Of a DNA stretch of 5,654 nucleotides, positions 1-5,086 are shown piece after piece (the first letter of the stretch is position 1; each line of letters opens with the position of its first letter). Below the pieces are notes generated by a model. It was not told the DNA's origin and ran no database searches. It saw nothing but the letters and a program-made list of their open reading frames with translations. The stretch spans positions 1-5,654 of the forward strand of contig JAAXXA010000215.1 of NCBI GenBank assembly GCA_013334735.1. Direction: 5' to 3'. Position numbers and translations under genes: made by a program. The stretch is from Bacteroidota bacterium (GTDB taxonomy: Bacteria > Bacteroidota > Bacteroidia > Bacteroidales > CG2-30-32-10).

Positions 1-380
1 TATCCGCTTCTTAAGATTTCATCACCGGTAGTTCGTTTTATTGCTAATGATTGTCGCCCTTTTTCGCTTTCAACAAAATAGCCTAATTGATGTGAAAGAT
101 GCCGTAGCGCTTGAATTATATAGCCGGGCGTATTGTTTCTTGGACAACGTGTTTTGCATGATAAACATTCACCGCAATACCAGATAGTATCGCTTTTTAA
201 AAGTTCTTCAATTTTTTTATTGTCTTTGCTTTGAACTGTATCGGCTATCAACCGGGGATCATAATTATAAAATTCTGCTGCCGGACAAATTGCTGTGCAT
301 GTTCCGCAGTTTATGCAGGCATACAAACCCTCAATAAAACGAATATCTTTTTTTAATATGGAATATAAATCTTCAGCCAT
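1..380 (-). CDS. HdrC-like 4Fe-4S dicluster protein (partial; C-terminus beyond window)
   Basis: The first 126 codons are present and the reading frame runs off the window edge without a stop. Two complete 4Fe-4S motifs of the form CX2CX2CX3CP are visible: Cys22, 25, 28 and 32 (CINCGTCTAICP), and Cys69, 72, 75 and 79 (CGECLSCKTRCP). The short N-terminal helix, about 36 residues between the motifs, and a helical region after the second motif match the C subunit of heterodisulfide reductase (HdrC). In that family the two clusters pass electrons between the flavin/FeS subunit HdrA and the catalytic subunit HdrB, in the cytoplasm or at the membrane. The ATG at 380 lies 2 bp after the stop of the DUF134 gene, so the two are probably co-transcribed and translationally coupled. 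Any hdrB or hdrA would lie beyond position 1 and cannot be seen. GlpC-type or other dicluster ferredoxin subunits are alternatives. The dicluster fold is near certain; the exact complex is not. Confidence 0.85.
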   Translation of the reverse strand, partial: MAEDLYSILKKDIRFIEGLYACINCGTCTAICPAAEFYNYDPRLIADTVQSKDNKKIEELLKSDTIWYCGECLSCKTRCPRNNTPGYIIQALRHLSHQLGYFVESEKGRQSLAIKRTTGDEILRSG

Positions 381-382
381 TT

Positions 383-793
383 TTAAGATAGATTTAAATT
401 GATTAACTCGTTTTCGTTATATAATAAGCAGTTTTCGCACTTAATATGATTGTTAACGCCCTGTATTAATTTATGACATTTCTTGCATTTGAACCATTCT
501 TTTTCAAATTTATAATTACCGCCTGCAATTTCTATAGCTTTACCTTCAACGAAAGCTTTAGCAATTATTTTTAAAGCCTTATTATAAATACGTGTTATGG
601 TTGGTCGGGAAACATTCATTTTTTCTGCTGCTTTATCCTGAGGAAGCATAACATAATTAACCAATCTGATGCTTTCGTATTCTTCATAAGTTAATTTAAT
701 TTTTTCTGCTTTACATAAGGGAATGCCAAAAGGTTTAAATCCCTTCATTGGAGGTGGATTACAAATTTTTCTGTTTTTCTGCGGTCTTGCCAT
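383..793 (-). CDS. DUF134 / UPF0251 family DNA-binding protein with C-terminal Cys4 motif
   Basis: This 136-aa protein has the DUF134 pattern: an N-terminal RPQKNRKI segment, a Pro-rich FKPFGIP stretch (residues 19-25), an acidic YEEYESIRL helix (36-44), and a helix-turn-helix resembling sigma-70 region 4 at about 50-72 (DKAAEKMNVSRPTITRIY). A conserved GKAIEIAGG segment follows at 84-92. The C-terminus adds CKKC (103-106) and CENC (119-122), which look like a small zinc ribbon or metal-binding knuckle. The family is predicted to bind DNA, but its targets are mostly unknown. It often sits near ferredoxins and other iron-sulfur or metal-cofactor genes, and here it directly precedes an HdrC-like gene by 2 bp. 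A role as local regulator of that redox operon is inference. The ATG at 793 is the natural start for the family; there is no clear Shine-Dalgarno, and an ATG at 800 is out of frame. A promoter match lies at 980-1010. Confidence 0.88.
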   Translation of the reverse strand: MARPQKNRKICNPPPMKGFKPFGIPLCKAEKIKLTYEEYESIRLVNYVMLPQDKAAEKMNVSRPTITRIYNKALKIIAKAFVEGKAIEIAGGNYKFEKEWFKCKKCHKLIQGVNNHIKCENCLLYNENELINLNLS

Positions 794-842
794 TATTCAT
801 TCTTTACAAGGGGTAATTTATTGCATTTTGATTTAAGAACAA

Positions 843-929
843 GGATTAACGTAGGTTCGACAAGCTCACTATAAAAATGATGATTTACGAAGTAATACAA
901 GCTATTCTAAAATAAAAAATCGTTAATCC
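843..929. repeat. Inverted repeat, 9-bp perfect arms, in DUF134 leader
   Basis: GGATTAACG at 843-851 is the exact reverse complement of CGTTAATCC at 921-929, enclosing about 69 bp of AT-rich DNA. Just inside the left arm is the string GGTTCGACAAGCTCACT, which resembles the short TTCGAC/GCTCA palindromic repeats found between genes in many bacteria. It could be a small non-autonomous element or a degraded repeat. If the promoter at 980-1010 is used, the repeat is transcribed in the leader of the DUF134 gene. Confidence 0.4.
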
Positions 930-1000
930 GTATTCATTATTTATGTATTTATTTTAAATTTCCAAATAGATATTTTCGACAAAGATAATGAACCTACGTT
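848..1000. repeat. Inverted repeat, 11-bp perfect arms, at the edge of the cbiM remnant
   Basis: AACGTAGGTTC at 848-858 is the exact reverse complement of GAACCTACGTT at 990-1000. Next to each arm is a TTCGACAA string (857-864 on the left, 976-983 on the right). The two ends therefore look like two halves, or two decayed copies, of one palindromic intergenic repeat. The 153-bp interval covers the 3' end of the cbiM remnant and the leader of the DUF134 gene. An insertion or recombination at such repeats could explain why cbiM stops here. Confidence 0.45.
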
Positions 1001-1188
1001 CATAATCAAAAAATATTATTAACAAAAGATGGACAAAGTGGGATATTAATGCAAGCAAAACAATTTGTAATATTTCAATGTTTATGAAAAACATAATGTG
1101 AATGAGTTTTAATAGCAGTAGCCGCCACAAAAGCTCCAATTAATGGAATATATGTATGCGGGCTTAAATAACCATCGGGAATATGCAT
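954..1188 (-). pseudogene. cbiM: cbiM remnant (ECF cobalt/nickel transporter S component), frameshifted and truncated
   Basis: A reading frame starting at 1188 encodes MHIPDGYLSPHTYIPLIGAF and continues to a TGA at 1075-1077, giving only 37 residues. MHIPDGYLSP is the hallmark N-terminus of CbiM/NikM proteins, whose His2 lies in the Co/Ni-binding N-terminal segment; intact proteins are usually over 200 aa. After about residue 27 the hydrophobic character passes to the next frame (1139 down to 954), where ILQIVLLALISHFVHLLL resembles the second CbiM helix. That frame then runs into repeat sequence and stops, and the later TSGH-type metal site is absent. A good ribosome site (GGAG at 1194-1197, 5 nt from the ATG) and its place 67 bp after the nucleoside hydrolase-FmdE gene suggest it was once the next gene of that operon. 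A sequencing frameshift could explain the first break but not the missing rest. No cbiQ or cbiO is in the window. Confidence 0.65.
980..1010 (-). promoter_or_regulatory. Bacteroidota-type promoter for DUF134-hdrC
   Basis: Read on the minus strand, TTTG at 1010-1007 is followed after 19 bp by TATCTTTG at 987-980. This matches the Bacteroidota -33 (TTTG/TTG) and -7 (TAnnTTTG) elements at normal spacing. Transcription would start near 975, giving a leader of about 180 nt before the ATG at 793. The promoter lies inside the decayed cbiM reading frame. This is a pattern match in AT-rich DNA, so chance is possible. Confidence 0.5.
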
Positions 1189-1255
1189 AATTACTCCATT
1201 TTTAATTTATTAATAAACTTAACCTTTAATTTTAAATAAATATTGGACCCGCTTA

Positions 1256-2704
1256 TTAAAGTGCAATAATATCAAATATTTTGTTCCTGTCATATTTTTG
1301 CCAGTATTTAATTGAAATGGTGCGAACCGCTTCCCAGTAAGCAGGAGTCAAAGCCCCATATTTGTTTATAATACCATTGATATCATTTGTAATTTGTTTT
1401 TGTACTTCTTCTTTTAATACTATTTTTATTTTTTTTCCATTATAAGAGAAAATGGCAGATGGAGTTTTAATCGTGTCATTGGAAATACTTATCATTCCTA
1501 AACCCAGCGTAGCTCCTGTACTTATTTGCAAGCCGTCGTTCATGCAGCTTAATGGCGGTTTATTTCCCGCATTTGAAACTACACTTACCCTATCAACTTC
1601 TGCATTCAAATATTCGCAAGCTTTTACGCCCATCTTTGCTCCTATAATAGAATAAGTGCCGAGATGTCCATGAATTTCATTTGTTAATACACATTTCTTC
1701 CATTCTTCTTTACCATAGAACCTGATAATATCATTCATTGATTTTTTTATGTCTTCTGCGAAGAAACAACTGTCTGTAGGAAATTGCAAAAAAACTACTT
1801 CATTTGAAAATGCAAAATCTTGATAATAAATATGTAATAATTTTTCTTTTATAATATTGACATCATAATCTTTGTTTATACTGATGTTTGGAACTTTTAC
1901 ATCCTTTTCCATAGAGAAAACATCAGGGAAAAGAAAATAAACAGGCAAAAGATCATCCCATAATTTAAGATGATTTGCTTTTATTTTTTCGGACACTTCC
2001 GATTGTTTATGAATTGAAGTAATGATTTGTATAATTTTATTATTTTTATTTCCAATTTCTTCTAAAAATGAATATGAAAATTCTGTTCCTTTTTTATTCA
2101 AATCCGAAATCACATCTATCTGGATACCTTTATTGAAAAGGAAGTCTGCAGCTTTTACGTCTCTTTCATAATTAAAACCTGATAATGGATTTATACTTTC
2201 GTTATACCAGATAATTCTTTTTATTTTAGTTGAAAATTCAGGTAATTCTTCAATCGCAGCAGCTATATTTGTAAGAGGACCAAAGCAAAAAATAGTAATA
2301 GGTAAATCAGATGCGTTGATTTTGTTGATAAAAAGAGAAACTGCTCCGGATTTATCAATAAGACTGTCATTTGCCTTATTCCCCCATAAAATATCTTCAG
2401 CAAAAGGTCTCCAGATAGGAGCAGCTATTTGTAAATCTTTTCCTGTTCCTATTGGGATATTTAATATGTTTAATGAAGTAAGAAGTGAAGCAACTTTCCG
2501 GCTACCTTCAGATGGAGATAATGTTCCGTCGGAAGTGAGTATCGCAAGTATATTAACTTCATCAATAGCTATAAGTTCACATATCGCCCTTAAATCGTCG
2601 ATGGAGCAATCGGTATCAATTATAATATTTTCTTTTTCATGAGAATATCCCTTAATTGAAAAGAAAAGTATGCTGATAAATGTTATAAAAATAATCTTTT
2701 TCAT
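1256..2704 (-). CDS. Exported nucleoside hydrolase-like / FmdE-domain fusion protein
   Basis: This 482-aa protein has an N-terminal signal peptide (KK, hydrophobic residues 4-17, likely cut near 21) and is probably periplasmic. Residues about 26-270 form a nucleoside hydrolase-like domain. The calcium/ribose motif reads DTDCSIDD (30-37), keeping all four Asp; GPLTNIA is at 142-148; a GFNYERDVKAA segment at 176-186 fits the family's N..D..AA substrate motif; and WDDLLPV (249-255) supplies the C-terminal Asp. Known hydrolases cleave the N-glycosidic bond of ribonucleosides. Residues about 343-480 resemble FmdE (formylmethanofuran dehydrogenase subunit E family): HGHLGTYSIIG (345-355), PPLSCMNDGLQ (383-393) and TGATLGLG (396-403), then NGKKIKIVLK and a helical tail. 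FmdE domains are metal-binding, with poorly known roles. The gene starts 14 bp after the TonB receptor stop and was followed by cbiM, so a periplasmic part in metal or cofactor uptake is likely but inferred. The ATG at 2704 is chosen because it gives the signal peptide; no Shine-Dalgarno is seen. Confidence 0.85.
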   Translation of the reverse strand: MKKIIFITFISILFFSIKGYSHEKENIIIDTDCSIDDLRAICELIAIDEVNILAILTSDGTLSPSEGSRKVASLLTSLNILNIPIGTGKDLQIAAPIWRPFAEDILWGNKANDSLIDKSGAVSLFINKINASDLPITIFCFGPLTNIAAAIEELPEFSTKIKRIIWYNESINPLSGFNYERDVKAADFLFNKGIQIDVISDLNKKGTEFSYSFLEEIGNKNNKIIQIITSIHKQSEVSEKIKANHLKLWDDLLPVYFLFPDVFSMEKDVKVPNISINKDYDVNIIKEKLLHIYYQDFAFSNEVVFLQFPTDSCFFAEDIKKSMNDIIRFYGKEEWKKCVLTNEIHGHLGTYSIIGAKMGVKACEYLNAEVDRVSVVSNAGNKPPLSCMNDGLQISTGATLGLGMISISNDTIKTPSAIFSYNGKKIKIVLKEEVQKQITNDINGIINKYGALTPAYWEAVRTISIKYWQKYDRNKIFDIIAL

Positions 2705-2718
2705 ATTTTTTTAAATAT

Positions 2719-4578
2719 TTAAAATTTAAGATTGGCTCCACCAAAAACAGTAATACCGGGCATAGTGTAATATCTGAGAGTTTCATATTTCTGATCGAGA
2801 AGATTTTCACCACTTATAAATATTTCGGCATATTTCCTGACTTTATATGATATTTTAACATTTAACAATGTGTAGTCTTCAAAATAAAGTGATTTTGAGG
2901 GATTAGATTCAGTATTCAAATGATTAATTTGCTGTACTCCTGCCGTAAGTTGAAGCTTGCTCCACTTATAGCTACTGCTCAGGAAAAAATGATGTTTTGG
3001 AGTTGCGTAAACATATTTTTTCATATCAATATAACTGTAAGTGAAGTTAAGCGCAAAATTCTTAACAGGATTTGCATTAGCAGCAAACTCAATTCCTTTG
3101 TTATTGATTTCTCCAGTATTAAATAGTTTTCCCATCGCGCCGGTTACAATCATGTTATTGCCTTTTACAATAAAACCTGTAAGTTCAAGATTGAGTTTAT
3201 TATTAAAGAATGATTGTAAAACACCGGTTTCATAATTCATGATTTTTTCGGGATTTAAATCAGAATTGTGGTTCCACATAAAAAGTTCTCTGATAGTTGG
3301 GCTACGAAAACCTTTAGAAACATTTGCTTTCCATGTCGTTTTTTTTGCTATACTAAATGCAAACCCACCTGATGGTATCCACTCTTGACCATAAACTTCG
3401 TTGTCTTGCATACGAATACCTGCATTAATAGTTAACTTTTTAAACAATGTTTGCTGAACAAAACCGTAAATACCAATTTCATAAATAGTGGTATCAACTA
3501 AACCCATGTACTTTCCGCCACCAAGCTCTGTTTCGGCTTTCCCGCCATAATTAGCGTAATCGCATCCAATAGTTATGTTATTACCTTTAAAAAGTTTAAC
3601 GGACTCGCTTATATTTGCCCCATAGTTGGCATCAGTTGAATGAAATCCATCGGACATTCTATGATCCCCAAAATTGTAAAACACTTTTGCCATACCAGTA
3701 TATTTTTTGTAATTATTTTCAAATGTAAATGCACCATAACCTCGTATTATGTTCATTTTTGTACCGACTTGAGCATTTAATGTGTCAATACCGGGATCTT
3801 GAGTGTTAAATTTGGCAAGGCTTACATCTCCTGTAATATTTAGATATGGATTAATTTGATATGTTAACTTATGATAACCATTATAAATGTCGAATTTTGA
3901 ACCGAAGCGATGCCCGTCAGTATGATCGTAATTAAATGAAGTAAATGAACTGGATTTCTTTTCTCTGCTTCCAACACTTATTGCATATTTTTGAGTATTA
4001 TATGAACCTCCCATTATATTTAAGTTTAAGTTTAGTCCATCTTCTTTTTGTTTACGGGTGATAATATTTATCACACCGCCCATTGCATTGGAACCGTATA
4101 AGATTGATGCCGGTCCGCGTATTACTTCGACCCTTTCAACATCCGATGCAATATAAGAATCGGATAAAGGGTGACCGAAAATGCCCATAAACTGGGGATG
4201 TCCATCAATTAACATTAAAACACCTGTCGTTGGGTTTCCACCAATACCCCTCATTGTGATTTGTCCGCCCGCTCCTGTTGACACGCCAAAACCAGTAATA
4301 CCTCTTTCGGTTACAAACAATCCCGGCACCCGCCCATTTAGAATAGGTAAAATAGCCGATTTATTGTTTTCTTCAATTTGTGAACGGCTTACTATGGAAA
4401 CTGCCATAGGCACATTGTTTTTATTCACTTCTACGGGTGTTCCTGTTACTATCATTTCTTTTAGAACTGTTGTGTCTTTAGTTGTCTGCGCAATAATTGA
4501 CTGAAACATGGACATGCTTATAAGCGTTGCACAAGCTGTTAAAATAAGCGCTTTTGAAATTTTTGTTTTCTTTTTCAT
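2719..4578 (-). CDS. TonB-dependent outer-membrane receptor
   Basis: This 619-aa protein is close to the size of BtuB-type receptors, shorter than SusC-type. A signal peptide (residues 1-30, KKK then a hydrophobic core, cleavage after SIIA) is followed by a TonB-box-like stretch (TTVLKEMIVTG, 36-46). The plug domain spans about 48-175, with ITMRGIG (107-113), LIDGHPQFMGIFGHP (123-137), VERVEVIRGPASILYGSNAMGG (147-168) and INIITR (170-175). The beta-barrel fills the rest, with SKGFRSPTIRELF (421-433), NPEKIMNYETG (442-452), NNKGIEFAA (492-500), the C-terminal GENLLDQKYE (590-599) and a terminal Phe, as outer-membrane insertion requires. No N-terminal CarboxypepD_reg domain and no SusD partner are present, arguing against glycan import. 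The His/Met-containing plug segment and the downstream FmdE fusion and cbiM remnant favour a metal, metallophore or corrinoid substrate, but the substrate cannot be read from sequence. It is the first gene of its operon, with a promoter candidate about 405-430 bp upstream. Confidence 0.93.
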   Translation of the reverse strand: MKKKTKISKALILTACATLISMSMFQSIIAQTTKDTTVLKEMIVTGTPVEVNKNNVPMAVSIVSRSQIEENNKSAILPILNGRVPGLFVTERGITGFGVSTGAGGQITMRGIGGNPTTGVLMLIDGHPQFMGIFGHPLSDSYIASDVERVEVIRGPASILYGSNAMGGVINIITRKQKEDGLNLNLNIMGGSYNTQKYAISVGSREKKSSSFTSFNYDHTDGHRFGSKFDIYNGYHKLTYQINPYLNITGDVSLAKFNTQDPGIDTLNAQVGTKMNIIRGYGAFTFENNYKKYTGMAKVFYNFGDHRMSDGFHSTDANYGANISESVKLFKGNNITIGCDYANYGGKAETELGGGKYMGLVDTTIYEIGIYGFVQQTLFKKLTINAGIRMQDNEVYGQEWIPSGGFAFSIAKKTTWKANVSKGFRSPTIRELFMWNHNSDLNPEKIMNYETGVLQSFFNNKLNLELTGFIVKGNNMIVTGAMGKLFNTGEINNKGIEFAANANPVKNFALNFTYSYIDMKKYVYATPKHHFFLSSSYKWSKLQLTAGVQQINHLNTESNPSKSLYFEDYTLLNVKISYKVRKYAEIFISGENLLDQKYETLRYYTMPGITVFGGANLKF

Positions 4579-4650
4579 GATTTTTTTATATTAAGGATGC
4601 TACTAATATTTAATACGTGTTACTTTCTAATTAAAAAAAATATTTTATTT

Positions 4651-4729
4651 ATGAGTCTGCTCCGAGAAGTCTTAATTTCAGGGCTAAAGTCCTCTAAGAT
4701 ATTTATAACACTTTTCGGCGTGGACTCAT
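4651..4729. repeat. Imperfect inverted repeat with 20-bp arms (hairpin or MITE-like)
   Basis: The left arm (4651-4670, starting ATGAGTC) and right arm (4710-4729, ending GACTCAT) are reverse complements at 16 of 20 positions, with the outer 7 bp perfect. The centre holds a second small palindrome, AGGGCTAAAGTCCT (4680-4693). The 79-bp unit could fold as a long hairpin in the leader of the TonB receptor mRNA, or be a small non-autonomous mobile element. It ends about 70 bp before the receptor start codon. Confidence 0.55.
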
Positions 4730-4774
4730 TTATACTATTATAAATTCACAGTTTTTTATTAACCTGTGTTTTAT

Positions 4775-4820
4775 ACTGAATCTTGATAGGTTTGCGGAGC
4801 AAAAGCTGGTTAGATTCAGT
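4775..4820. repeat. Hairpin with 9-bp perfect outer stem and nested 5-bp stem
   Basis: ACTGAATCT (4775-4783) pairs exactly with AGATTCAGT (4812-4820). Inside, TTTGC and GCAAA around a GGA loop (4791-4803) form a second stem, leaving an internal loop of 7-8 nt on each side. The unit directly abuts the next hairpin at 4821, and both begin with a similar (T)ATACTGA string, suggesting related units. It would lie in the receptor mRNA leader. Confidence 0.5.
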
Positions 4821-4875
4821 TATACTGAGCGAATGAGAATTGCTGTTTTCTGCAAACTCATTCAGTCGAAGTATA
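4821..4875. repeat. Long imperfect hairpin, 55 bp
   Basis: The arms TATACT / AGTATA (4821-4826 and 4870-4875) and GAATGAG / CTCATTC (4831-4837 and 4857-4863) are perfect. They are separated by a mismatched GAGC versus AGTCGA bulge, and the stem extends inward with TTGC / GCAA (4840-4843 and 4852-4855) around an 8-nt loop. The ACTGAGCGAATGAG and TCAGTCGAAG strings resemble short palindromic repeats often seen between genes. No long U tract follows on either strand, so a terminator is unlikely. Confidence 0.55.
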
Positions 4876-4877
4876 AA

Positions 4878-4943
4878 TAACATATGTTAACACTTTGCTT
4901 GTATCAGTATTCATACAATATTACTTATGTAAAACAATTGTTT
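4878..4943. promoter_or_regulatory. Two perfect 12-bp palindromes downstream of the receptor promoter
   Basis: TAACATATGTTA at 4878-4889 and AAACAATTGTTT at 4932-4943 are perfect palindromes, lying 40-100 bp downstream of the candidate promoter. They could be operator half-site pairs for a dimeric repressor of the TonB receptor operon. A weaker inverted pair TGTAT/ATACA (4900-4904 and 4913-4917) lies between them. Short AT-rich palindromes arise readily by chance in this composition. Confidence 0.2.
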
Positions 4944-4982
4944 AATAAACTATATCGTGTTATTATATTTAAAATCGTGGCA

Positions 4983-5011
4983 CAAAGATATTAAAAATAT
5001 TATAAAACAAA
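4983..5011 (-). promoter_or_regulatory. Bacteroidota-type promoter for the TonB receptor operon
   Basis: On the minus strand, TTTG (5011-5008) is followed after 17 bp by TATCTTTG (4990-4983), matching TTTG and TAnnTTTG. It is the only TAnnTTTG match on the minus strand of the 508-bp gap. Transcription would begin near 4977, giving a leader of about 400 nt with several hairpins. The -7 box is identical to that of the DUF134 promoter. A weak AT-only inverted repeat (4993-5001 / 5011-5019) overlaps the -33 side. Confidence 0.55.
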
Positions 5012-5086
5012 ATATTTTTCATTTTTTTGTATTAATAGAAATGTTATAATTCTTAATGGAATGCTAAGATTGAAAAAGATTTTGGA

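Noticed and set aside
954..1139. 61-aa hydrophobic open frame on the minus strand as an intact small membrane protein
   Set aside because: It starts inside the cbiM-like frame, lacks its own ribosome site, and its middle resembles the second CbiM helix. Its tail is repeat sequence, so it is treated as part of the cbiM remnant.
1206..1217. Palindrome TTTATTAATAAA between the fusion gene and cbiM as a terminator or operator
   Set aside because: It is all A/T and has no loop, so there is no support beyond base composition.
1452..4504. Several plus-strand open frames of 64-108 codons (1452-1655, 2316-2642, 2920-3126, 3041-3235, 4181-4504)
   Set aside because: They lie wholly inside the two large minus-strand genes, have no recognisable domains, and read as antisense shadows of well-supported proteins.
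4747..4768. CACAG/CTGTG inverted repeat as a rho-independent terminator
   Set aside because: The stem is only 5 bp with a 12-nt loop, and the following T run on the plus strand is short, with no plus-strand gene to terminate.
4651..4875. CRISPR array
   Set aside because: The repeated structures are inverted hairpins of different sequence and size. There are no direct repeats with regular spacers and no cas genes.
4579..4982. Cobalamin riboswitch in the receptor leader
   Set aside because: This was expected from context, but no GCCACTG B12 box is present on the minus strand. The nearest string is GCCACGA at the transcription start, without the surrounding core.
4993..5019. AT-only inverted repeat as terminator for hepT
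   Set aside because: The 9-bp stem has no G or C, so it would be weak, and it overlaps the candidate promoter. Chance is likely in such AT-rich DNA.
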